Below, piece after piece: positions 1 to 5,175 of a stretch of DNA of 7,986 nt. The notes under the pieces were generated by a model that saw only the letters and a program-made list of their open reading frames with translations, was not told the origin of the DNA and ran no database searches. Each line of letters opens with the position of its first letter. Position 1 is the stretch's first letter. This stretch comes from Solimonas sp966252075 (GTDB lineage: Bacteria; Pseudomonadota; Gammaproteobacteria; Nevskiales; Nevskiaceae): NCBI GenBank assembly GCA_966252075.1, contig CBINNP010000168.1, forward strand, positions 1 through 7,986, given 5' to 3'. The translations under genes and the position numbers were made by a program.

Positions 1-129
1 TCCTTCATCGGGACCCACCATAGTACTACGCCGCGCGTTGCCTGCCCGCACCGCGGGTGGCCTCACCGCGGCGGCCATAGCGTTAACAGGCCCTAGGCCG
101 GCAGCGAACAAGGCGGCCGGACACCACAC

Positions 130-168
130 GCCGGGCCAGGCGTAAACGCCGGGGCCTGCCGGGCCAGG
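130..168. repeat. Direct repeat GCCGGGCCAGG, two copies
   Basis: GCCGGGCCAGG occurs at 130-140 and again at 158-168, a 28 bp period. The interval includes the inverted repeat GGCGT-AA-ACGCC at 139-150. The second copy ends 7 bp before the putative -10 box of dciA, so the repeats would lie over the -35 region. They could be paired protein-binding sites, but repeats of this length arise by chance in very GC-rich DNA. Confidence 0.4.
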
Positions 169-175
169 GACTGAC

Positions 176-181
176 TACAAT
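176..181 (+). promoter_or_regulatory. Putative -10 box (TACAAT) for dciA
   Basis: TACAAT matches the sigma-70 -10 consensus at five of six positions and lies 27 bp before the dciA start, predicting a 5' untranslated leader of about 20 nt. No recognisable -35 hexamer is present 16-18 bp upstream (the sequence there is GC-rich), so the assignment rests on the -10 box and its position alone. Confidence 0.35.
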
Positions 182-208
182 GATGCCCATCGCAACGATG
201 CATCCCCC

Positions 209-505
209 ATGCGCGACCCGCAGTCCCTGGAACAATGCTTCAAACGGCTGGCCGGCGCGGCTTCACTGACGCGTGCCCAGCAGCTTGCCGCCATCAACCG
301 CAGCCTGCCGCAGTGGTGCGCGGAACCCTGGGTCGGACAGATCCGCATCGCCAACCTGCGCGATCAGACCGTCGTGGTGTTTTCAGCTTCGGCCGCGGCC
401 CTGGTGCCGCTGCGCCATCGCAGCCAGGCGTTCCTGGCCTGGCTGAGGGATCACCACCGGCTCGACTGCAGCCGCCTCGAAGCCAAGGTCCGCCCCGCGT
501 CGTAG
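209..505 (+). CDS. dciA: DUF721/DciA family protein, probable helicase-loading factor
   Basis: A 98-residue protein with the DUF721 (DciA) fold pattern. A helical N-terminal stretch (about 5-33) precedes the core around IRIANLRDQTVVVFSASAA (45-63), followed by the basic helix LRHRSQAFLAWLR (68-80). DciA is known as the ancestral bacterial operator that helps deliver DnaB helicase to origins in species lacking DnaC or DnaI, so replication initiation in the cytoplasm is the inferred role. It is short for the family; members are often 100-180 residues. ATG 209 is the only in-frame start near the N-terminus; the frame is open upstream but contains no other start, and no clear Shine-Dalgarno is visible. 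In many gammaproteobacteria this gene lies beside lpxC, often with a peptidase gene and secA; here it is beside lpxC but converges on it. Family assignment is fairly secure; function is by family. Confidence 0.8.
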   Translation: MRDPQSLEQCFKRLAGAASLTRAQQLAAINRSLPQWCAEPWVGQIRIANLRDQTVVVFSASAAALVPLRHRSQAFLAWLRDHHRLDCSRLEAKVRPAS

Positions 506-617
506 CGGCGGCCGAGTGTATCGATCCGCGTCACGACGGAGAAGGCAGACGGCAGGATCGCCTGCGCTGGCCGGCGATGCAGCGGCGCATGTCCCGCGGT
601 GGACCGCGTCAGGCGCC
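506..617. other. Convergent intergenic region with small hairpins
   Basis: This 112 bp spacer separates the stops of dciA (plus) and lpxC (minus). It contains two small inverted repeats: GCAGG-ATCG-CCTGC at 552-565 and CGCGG-TGGA-CCGCG at 595-608, the latter 9 nt beyond the lpxC stop. Either could serve as a bidirectional 3' end, but neither is followed by a T-run on either strand, so I do not call a Rho-independent terminator. Confidence 0.35.
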
Positions 618-1544
618 CTACGCGGCCGCAGCGACGCCGTTGCCGCGCACGTAGGCGATCGGTGCCGGCCGGGACAGATCCTCGTAGGTCACGTACTCGA
701 ACGCTTGCTGATCCTCCAGCACCGCCCGCACCAGCTTGTTGTTGAGCGCGTGGCCGGACTTGTAGGCGGTGTAGGCGCCGATCACCGCGCTGCCGAGCAG
801 GTAGAGATCGCCGACCGCGTCGAGAATCTTGTGGCGGACAAACTCGTCGTCATAGCGCAGACCGTCGTGGTTGACCACGCGGAATTCATCGAGCGCGACA
901 ACGTTGTCCAGACTCGCACCCAGACCGAGATTGTTGGCGCGCAGCATGTCGAGTTCGCGCAGGAAGCCGAAGGTGCGCGCACGCGCCACTTCCTTCACGT
1001 AGGAAGCCGTCGAAAACTCGACCATCGCGTTCTGGCCGGACGACTTGAACACCGGATGCGGGAAATCGATGCTGAAGCTGAGCCGGTAGCCGTCATACGG
1101 CTCGAAGCGCGCCCACTTGTCGCCGTCGCTGACCTGCACCGGCTGGCGGATGCGCAGGAAGCGCTTGGGCGCGTCCTGCTCGAAGATGCCGGCCGACTGG
1201 ATCAGGTACACGAAGGGCCCTGCACTGCCGTCCATGATCGGCAGTTCCATCGCCGACAGCTCGACCACGCAGTTGTCGATGCCCAGACCGGCGAACGCCG
1301 ACATCAGATGCTCGATCGTCGCGACCTTGACGCCGGCATCGGTGACCAGCGTGCTGCACATCACCGCCTCGCGCAGCAGATGCGCGGCGCCGGGCACTTC
1401 GGCGGGCGGCTGCAGATCGGTGCGGCGGAACACGATGCCGGTGTCCGGACCGGCCGGCAGCAGTGACATGTAGACCTTGCGGCCGGAGTGCAGGCCGATG
1501 CCGCTGGCGCGGATCGCCTGCTTCAGGGTGCGTTGTCGAACCAT
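618..1544 (-). CDS. lpxC: UDP-3-O-acyl-N-acetylglucosamine deacetylase LpxC
   Basis: LpxC is the zinc amidase of the committed step of lipid A synthesis, removing acetate from UDP-3-O-acyl-GlcNAc in the cytoplasm. The 308-residue protein matches the usual length and keeps E. coli numbering at the active site: E78 and H79 in TIEHL, zinc ligands H238 and D242 with H79, then D246 and the catalytic H265 in YKSGH. The N-terminus MVRQRTLKQAI and the GIGLHSG motif (15-21) fix the start at ATG 1544. The ribosome binding site is weak (only GAG, six bases upstream). It is the last gene of the leftward cluster, 163 bp after ftsZ, with a strong hairpin and possible promoter between them, so it may be transcribed partly on its own. 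In enterobacteria LpxC abundance is controlled by proteolysis. Here the C-terminus ends NGVAAAA, a small-residue tail that could bear on turnover, but that is speculation. Confidence 0.98.
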   Translation of the reverse strand: MVRQRTLKQAIRASGIGLHSGRKVYMSLLPAGPDTGIVFRRTDLQPPAEVPGAAHLLREAVMCSTLVTDAGVKVATIEHLMSAFAGLGIDNCVVELSAMELPIMDGSAGPFVYLIQSAGIFEQDAPKRFLRIRQPVQVSDGDKWARFEPYDGYRLSFSIDFPHPVFKSSGQNAMVEFSTASYVKEVARARTFGFLRELDMLRANNLGLGASLDNVVALDEFRVVNHDGLRYDDEFVRHKILDAVGDLYLLGSAVIGAYTAYKSGHALNNKLVRAVLEDQQAFEYVTYEDLSRPAPIAYVRGNGVAAAA

Positions 1545-1555
1545 TCGCGACTCAT
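1523..1555 (-). other. Possible 10-codon ORF overlapping the lpxC start
   Basis: ATG at 1555-1553, preceded by AAGG five bases upstream, opens a frame encoding MSREWFDNAP and ends with TGA at 1523-1525, inside lpxC and out of frame with it. The better ribosome-binding sequence lies before this ATG, not before the lpxC ATG eleven bases later. It may be a chance ORF. Confidence 0.15.
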
Positions 1556-1584
1556 CGATGCCTTGCGGCGACGCCTGAAAACGG

Positions 1585-1615
1585 AAAACGCGTGCGGCAG
1601 CCTCGCCGCACCGCG
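1585..1615 (-). terminator. Terminator-like hairpin between ftsZ and lpxC
   Basis: On the minus strand the arms GTGCGGC (1611-1605) and GCCGCAC (1598-1592) pair perfectly over a 6-nt loop. The stem extends by three GC pairs (1615-1613 with 1591-1589) after one bulged base. TTTT follows at once (1588-1585), then CCGTTTTC. This is a credible Rho-independent terminator about 90 nt after the ftsZ stop. Because the possible lpxC -10 box lies just upstream of the stem, the hairpin could instead sit at the 5' end of the lpxC transcript as an attenuator or stabiliser. Confidence 0.5.
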
Positions 1616-1622
1616 AACCGGG

Positions 1623-1628
1623 ATTTTA
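1623..1628 (-). promoter_or_regulatory. Putative -10 box (TAAAAT) for lpxC
   Basis: TAAAAT on the minus strand matches the -10 consensus at five of six positions and is the only AT-rich hexamer in the ftsZ-lpxC spacer. It predicts a start near 1616 and a leader of about 70 nt. No convincing -35 lies 16-18 bp upstream. A TTGACG at 1693-1698 on the same strand is too far away to pair with it and has no good -10 of its own. Confidence 0.3.
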
Positions 1629-1707
1629 ACAGGCAGGCCGTGCCGGCTTCGGAGGGCCGCCTGGCCGGCGCGATGCAATGCGCTCGGCCAAGCGTCAAGA
1701 CCGGCCT

Positions 1708-2952
1708 TCAGTCCGCCTGGTTCCGCAGGAACGCCGGAATGTTGATGATGTCTTCATCCAGGCCGAGCGGGAACGAACTGCCGCCCGCCGCCGCGACCTT
1801 GCGCTGCTGGCGCTGCACCGCCGGCACTTCCAGGTTGGGCACGCCGCCGAACTGCGGAACGCCGGCGTACGGCTGCGCCATCTCGGCCGGACGGATGAAC
1901 TGCGCGACGCGCGGATTCTGCGCCTGGCCCAGGCCGGCAGCGGCCATCGGCGCCGTCATCTGCACGACCTGACGATGGCCGTTGAGGCCGGTCGCCACCA
2001 CGGTCACGCGCCGCTCGCCGGTGAGGTTGGGGTTGATCGACATGCCGATCTTGGCGTCCGCCTCGTCCGCGGCGATCTCGCCGACGCGGGCGCTGATGTA
2101 CTCGTATTCCTCCGACAGCAGCGAGTCATCGCAGGTGACGTTGACCAGCAGGCCGCGCGCGCCATGCAGCTCGATGTCATCGAGCAGCGGGCTCGACAGC
2201 GCCATCTCGACAGCCCGCTGTGCACGGTCTTCGCCGGTGGCGATGCCGATACCCATCATCGACATGCCGCGATTGCTCATCACCGTCTTGACGTCGGCGA
2301 AGTCGACGTTGATCAGGCCCGGGCGGGTGATCAGGTCGGAGATGCCCTGCACCGCGTTCTGCAGCACATCGTTGGCGGCGCGGAAGCAGTTCAGCAGCGT
2401 GACCTTCTTGCCGAGCACCAGCGACAGCTTCTCGTTGGGAATCAGGATCAGCGAGTCGGTGTACTGACGCAGCTCGTCGATGCCGCGCGAAGCCACCGCC
2501 ATGCGCTTCTTGCCCTCGTGCGCGAACGGCTTGGTGACCACCGCGACGGTGAGGATGTTGAGTTCCTTGGCGATCTGCGCGATCACCGGCGCCGCGCCGG
2601 TGCCGGTGCCGCCGCCCATGCCTGCCGTGATGAACAGCAGGTCGGTGCCCTCGATCATCTCGCGGATGCGATCGCGATCTTCCTCGGCGGCCTGGCGGCC
2701 GATTTCCGGATTGGAGCCGGCACCGAGACCGCGCGTGATCTCGACGCCCAGTTGCAGCTGGTTGGTGGACGTGCAGCGTTCGAGGTGGTCGCGGTCGGTG
2801 TTGGCGACGACGAAGTCGACGCCGTCGATGCCCGCCTGGACCATCTGGTTGACGGTGTTGCAGCCGCCGCCGCCGACACCGACGACGCGGATCACCGCGC
2901 GCTTGCGCTGACCGTCCAGCAATTCAAAGATTTCCCGTGTCTGTCCGCTCAT
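1708..2952 (-). CDS. ftsZ: Cell division protein FtsZ
   Basis: FtsZ is the tubulin-like GTPase that polymerises at midcell into the division ring. From ATG 2952 it has 414 residues. The nucleotide-binding loop VGVGGGGCNTVN is at 24-35, the tubulin signature GGGTGTG at 113-119, and the T7 loop NVDFADV at 215-221 with the GTP-hydrolysing acids D217 and D220. The polymerisation core ends near 322. A linker rich in Gln, Pro, Ala and Val (about 323-399) leads to the conserved tail INIPAFLRNQAD (403-414), which binds FtsA and other partners. ATG 2952 is chosen because GGAG lies seven bases upstream (2960-2963) and the protein then begins MSGQTREIFELLD as the family does. An in-frame GTG at 2985 would add 11 unconserved residues. 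It lies 220 bp after ftsA and probably has its own promoter there. Confidence 0.98.
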   Translation of the reverse strand: MSGQTREIFELLDGQRKRAVIRVVGVGGGGCNTVNQMVQAGIDGVDFVVANTDRDHLERCTSTNQLQLGVEITRGLGAGSNPEIGRQAAEEDRDRIREMIEGTDLLFITAGMGGGTGTGAAPVIAQIAKELNILTVAVVTKPFAHEGKKRMAVASRGIDELRQYTDSLILIPNEKLSLVLGKKVTLLNCFRAANDVLQNAVQGISDLITRPGLINVDFADVKTVMSNRGMSMMGIGIATGEDRAQRAVEMALSSPLLDDIELHGARGLLVNVTCDDSLLSEEYEYISARVGEIAADEADAKIGMSINPNLTGERRVTVVATGLNGHRQVVQMTAPMAAAGLGQAQNPRVAQFIRPAEMAQPYAGVPQFGGVPNLEVPAVQRQQRKVAAAGGSSFPLGLDEDIINIPAFLRNQAD

Positions 2953-3007
2953 TTTGAAGCTCCCGCGCCTTGCGGCGCTCGTCACTGTTCACCCAAATCG
3001 CGTCCAT
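2924..3007 (-). other. Possible 27-codon ORF overlapping the ftsZ start
   Basis: ATG at 3007-3005 in the ftsZ leader opens a frame beginning MDAIWVNSDERRKAR. It reads through the leader hairpin and the ftsZ ribosome binding site and stops at TGA 2924-2926, 27 bases inside ftsZ and out of frame with it. Only a weak GAG lies before it. If translated, it could couple ribosome passage to opening of the ftsZ start. Chance occurrence is quite possible. Confidence 0.15.
2960..2978 (-). promoter_or_regulatory. ftsZ ribosome binding site with abutting GNRA-type hairpin
   Basis: GGGAG (2964-2960) lies seven bases before the ftsZ ATG and decides that start. Immediately upstream, GCGCC (2978-2974) and GGCGC (2969-2965) form a five-pair GC stem capped by GCAA, a GNRA tetraloop. 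The stem ends on the base next to the Shine-Dalgarno, so it leaves the site exposed rather than hiding it. It could act as a ribosome standby or protein-binding structure. Confidence 0.5.
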
Positions 3008-3063
3008 GCCGCTCGACGCCCGTGTCGCAGCCTTGTCAGACCCGGCCCGCTAGTAGTTTTTTA

Positions 3064-3082
3064 TTGCGAAAGAATTCCGCAA
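3064..3082 (-). promoter_or_regulatory. Hairpin at the predicted 5' end of the ftsZ transcript
   Basis: On the minus strand TTGCGGAA (3082-3075) pairs with TTTCGCAA (3071-3064) over a TTC loop: eight pairs including one G-U. The predicted start from the -10 box at 3087-3092 is near 3080, so the stem would occupy the very 5' end of the mRNA, where such structures can protect against 5'-end-dependent decay. As DNA it is also a near-perfect inverted repeat around GAATTC and could be a repressor operator overlapping the start site. Confidence 0.45.
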
Positions 3083-3086
3083 AATT

Positions 3087-3115
3087 ACGTTACGAGGCTG
3101 CAGTGAAAATGTCAA
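3087..3115 (-). promoter_or_regulatory. Putative sigma-70 promoter of ftsZ
   Basis: A perfect TTGACA -35 box (3115-3110 on the minus strand) is followed after exactly 17 bp by TAACGT (3092-3087). That hexamer keeps the three most important -10 positions (T1, A2, T6) but is otherwise weak. The predicted start is near 3080, giving a leader of about 128 nt before ftsZ. The strong -35, correct spacing and AT-rich upstream flank make this the best promoter in the window. Confidence 0.6.
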
Positions 3116-3144
3116 CATAAAATCATCAAAATCAAATAAAAAAT
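3116..3144 (-). promoter_or_regulatory. AT-rich upstream element with phased A-tracts
   Basis: Directly upstream of the ftsZ -35 box, A-runs on the plus strand lie at 3119-3122, 3128-3131, 3134-3136 and 3138-3143. The first, second and last are centred about 9-11 bp apart, close to one helical turn. In a strongly GC-rich region this suggests an UP element for the RNA polymerase alpha subunits and possibly intrinsic DNA bending. Confidence 0.45.
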
Positions 3145-3170
3145 CACAGCTCGCCGGCCTCACCGCCGGC
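3138..3170 (-). terminator. Terminator-like hairpin after ftsA
   Basis: Two nt after the ftsA stop, GCCGGC (3170-3165) and GCCGGC (3158-3153) can pair over a 6-nt loop on the minus strand. TTTTTT follows at 3143-3138. The nine-base gap between stem and T-run is too long for a textbook intrinsic terminator, so partial or no termination is likely. The same T-run belongs to the upstream element of the ftsZ promoter. Confidence 0.35.
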
Positions 3171-3172
3171 CC

Positions 3173-4402
3173 TCAGAAATTGCCCTTGATCCAGTCGTTG
3201 ACACGCTGTACCCAGGCGCCCAGTCCCTCGCCCGGCGTAGCGGTCTGCTGCGGCTGGTTCTGGCGGCCGTACAGCAGCAGGCCGGCGGCGGTCGCGTAGG
3301 CTGGATCGCGCAGCACGTCCTTGAGGCCTTCGACGTTCTGCGGCACGCCCAGGCGCACCGGCAGTTCGAAGACGTCCTCGGCGAGCTCGATCACGCCCGG
3401 CATCTGTGCCGCGGCGCCGGTCAGTACCACACCGCCCGCCAGCAGTTCGTACCAATCGGAACGCTGCAGTTCCTTGCGCACGAAGCGGAACAGCTCCTCG
3501 TAGCGCGGCTTGATGACCTCGGCCAGCGTCAGCCGCGACAGGCGCCGCGACGGCGCGTCGCCGACGCCCTTGACCTCGATCTCCTCGTGGCTGCCGGCGA
3601 ACTGCGGCAGCGCGCAGCCGTAATGCACCTTCAATTCCTCGGCATACGGCGCCGGCGTGCGGAAGGCGACGCTGATGTCGTTGGTGACCTGGTTGCCGGC
3701 GATCGGCAGCACCGCGGTGTGGCGGATGGTGCCGCCGCGGAACACCGCGATGTCGGTGGTACCGGCACCGATATCCAGCATCGCCACGCCCAGTTCGCGT
3801 TCGTCCGGCAGCAGCGTCGCATAGCTCGACGCCAGGTGCTGCAGGATCAGCTTGTCGACCTTGAGCCCGCAGGACTCGATGCATTTGTAGATGTTCTGCG
3901 CCGCCGAGATCGAGCCGGTGACGACATGAACCTTGGCTTCCAGCCGCACGCCGTGCATGCCGACCGGATCATGGATGCCCTCGCGGCCATCGACGACGAA
4001 CTCCTGCGGAATCACGTGCAGGATCTTCTGGTCGGACGGAATCGCGATCGCCCGCGCCGCGTCCATGACGCTGTCGACGTCGCGCTCGGAGACGCTGCCG
4101 GCGCGCACCGGCGCGACGCCGGCGGAGTTGAGGCTGCGGATATGCGTGCCGGAGATGCCGACGAACACCGACTGCGCGCGGCAGTTGGCCATGTGCTCGG
4201 CGTTCTCGACGGCGCGCTTGATCGCCTGCGTGGTCAGCTCGATGTTGACGACATCACCGCGGTTCATGCCGCGCGAGGCGGCACTGCCGTAGCCGACGAT
4301 CTCGACATTGCCTTCAGGCAGCAGCTGGCCGACCACGGCGGTGCATTTGGAAGTGCCGATGTCGACACCGACCAGCAGCTTGCGTTCTTCACGACGAGCC
4401 AT
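3173..4402 (-). CDS. ftsA: Cell division protein FtsA
   Basis: FtsA is the actin-like ATP-binding protein that anchors FtsZ filaments to the inner membrane and helps recruit later division proteins. It has 409 residues, near the family norm. Phosphate-1 loop VGVDIGTSKC is at 11-20, subdomain 1C about 84-165, phosphate-2 motif MLDIGAGTTDIAVF at 208-221 and adenosine motif GGVVLTGAAAQ at 323-333. The C-terminal amphipathic membrane-targeting helix is AWVQRVNDWIKGNF at 396-409. One oddity is A330, where most FtsA proteins have a second glycine (LTGGxAQ). ATG 4402 is the start: AAGGAG (4416-4411) lies eight bases upstream, inside the last codons of ftsQ, and the protein begins as the family does. 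A much longer upstream in-frame extension merely shadows ftsQ. It is separated from ftsQ by two bases and from ftsZ by 220 bp. Confidence 0.97.
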   Translation of the reverse strand: MARREERKLLVGVDIGTSKCTAVVGQLLPEGNVEIVGYGSAASRGMNRGDVVNIELTTQAIKRAVENAEHMANCRAQSVFVGISGTHIRSLNSAGVAPVRAGSVSERDVDSVMDAARAIAIPSDQKILHVIPQEFVVDGREGIHDPVGMHGVRLEAKVHVVTGSISAAQNIYKCIESCGLKVDKLILQHLASSYATLLPDERELGVAMLDIGAGTTDIAVFRGGTIRHTAVLPIAGNQVTNDISVAFRTPAPYAEELKVHYGCALPQFAGSHEEIEVKGVGDAPSRRLSRLTLAEVIKPRYEELFRFVRKELQRSDWYELLAGGVVLTGAAAQMPGVIELAEDVFELPVRLGVPQNVEGLKDVLRDPAYATAAGLLLYGRQNQPQQTATPGEGLGAWVQRVNDWIKGNF

Positions 4403-4404
4403 CG

Positions 4405-5175
4405 TTATTGCTCCTTCTTGGCCGCGGACGGAGCATCCCGCCAGCCGACGGAGAAACCATTGGTGTAGCGCAAATCCACGTATTTCACTTCGCTGATCCG
4501 GTTCTTGAGTACACGCTCGGCGGGGCCGAGCAGAAATTCGAGCTTGTCCTGCGGGTCGTCGCGGCCGAAGCGCAGTTCGACGCCGTCCTCGGTCTGCGCG
4601 GTCCACTCGCCGCGCGCATCCTGCTGCAGGCCCTGCAGCGCGAACGGCGATGCCGCCAGCTGCGCGCTGAGGCGGCGGTACATGTCGAGCACCACCGTTT
4701 CCTTGCCCGGCGTGCCGCCCAGGCGCGGCAGTTGCCCGGGAATCTCGTCGGCGGCCGGCGTGAAAACCTGCGCCTCCATGTCGAGCAGCGAGGTCTCGCC
4801 CCAGCGCGCGAACGGACGGCGCTCGACCGCGCGCACGCGCAGTGTCGCCGGCCACACGCGCTCGACACTGGCGTGCGCGGTCCACGGCAGTGCCTGCACG
4901 GCATCGCGCGCGGCGATCAGGTCCAGATCGCCGAAGGCACGGTCGGCCAGCGGCCGCACCGCGGCGTCGATGTCGGGGATCTTCAGCCGCGCGAAGCGAC
5001 CCTCGATCTGCACGCGCGTGACCGGCTGGCGATTGGTGAACTGCATCGCCGACCAGCCCACGCCGAGCACCGTGGCGAAGGCGGCGACGCCGGCCAGCAG
5101 CTGCAACAGACGTCGCGCCGGAGGCGCGATCACGTCGTCGAGGCCGTCGTCGGCATTCATCGTCATTGCCGTCAT
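4405..5175 (-). CDS. ftsQ: Cell division protein FtsQ
   Basis: FtsQ is a bitopic inner-membrane divisome protein that connects cytoplasmic FtsZ/FtsA to FtsB, FtsL and septal wall synthesis. From ATG 5175 it has 256 residues. A short cytoplasmic tail (1-21, ending RR) precedes one transmembrane helix (about 23-44, LLQLLAGVAAFATVLGVGW). The periplasmic POTRA domain spans about 52-120 (VTRVQIEGRF to VRAVERRPFARW) and is followed by the FtsQ beta domain, ending in the conserved KYVDLRYTNGFSVGW (231-245). The start overlaps the ddl stop as ATGA, with GGAG (5184-5181) five bases upstream; ATGs at codons 4 and 6 are less well placed. The last codons AAG AAG GAG supply the ftsA ribosome binding site, so the two genes are translationally linked. 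FtsQ sequences diverge fast, but topology, C-terminal motif and position make the call secure. Confidence 0.95.
   Translation of the reverse strand: MTAMTMNADDGLDDVIAPPARRLLQLLAGVAAFATVLGVGWSAMQFTNRQPVTRVQIEGRFARLKIPDIDAAVRPLADRAFGDLDLIAARDAVQALPWTAHASVERVWPATLRVRAVERRPFARWGETSLLDMEAQVFTPAADEIPGQLPRLGGTPGKETVVLDMYRRLSAQLAASPFALQGLQQDARGEWTAQTEDGVELRFGRDDPQDKLEFLLGPAERVLKNRISEVKYVDLRYTNGFSVGWRDAPSAAKKEQ

Larger units (their letters stand above)
1..208. other. Non-coding region upstream of dciA
   Basis: No convincing gene is visible here. The stretch is GC-rich and contains an 11 bp direct repeat (130-168), a small inverted repeat GGCGT/ACGCC at 139-150 and a -10-like box at 176-181. On the minus strand an open frame runs leftward off the edge from possible ATGs at 78 and 21, but it is at most 26 codons within the window and has no clear ribosome binding site, so a leftward gene starting here is only a possibility. 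Confidence 0.5.

Noticed and set aside
1..78. Start of a leftward minus-strand gene (ATG at 78 or 21)
   Set aside because: Only up to 26 codons are visible, the translated residues match nothing I recognise and no clear ribosome binding site is present.
552..608. Intrinsic terminators in the dciA-lpxC spacer
   Set aside because: Two small hairpins exist but neither is followed by a T-run on either strand.
516..1466. A 316-codon plus-strand open frame antisense to lpxC
   Set aside because: Shadow of lpxC; long stop-free antisense frames are expected at this GC content, and the product resembles no family.
2953..2985. GTG start for ftsZ at 2985
   Set aside because: It would add 11 residues not typical of FtsZ, while ATG 2952 has a well-spaced GGAG and gives the conserved N-terminus.
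1678..3120. A 480-codon plus-strand open frame antisense to ftsZ
   Set aside because: It mirrors ftsZ codon structure in GC-rich DNA, its product is low-complexity and rich in Arg, His, Ala and Asp with no known motif, and ftsZ on the other strand is unmistakable.
3587..4468. A 293-codon plus-strand open frame antisense to ftsA
   Set aside because: Shadow of ftsA; no recognisable domain and no ribosome binding site.
4403..4885. Extension of FtsA upstream to 4885
   Set aside because: In-frame open sequence lying entirely over ftsQ in another frame. The conserved FtsA N-terminus and the AAGGAG site place the start at 4402.
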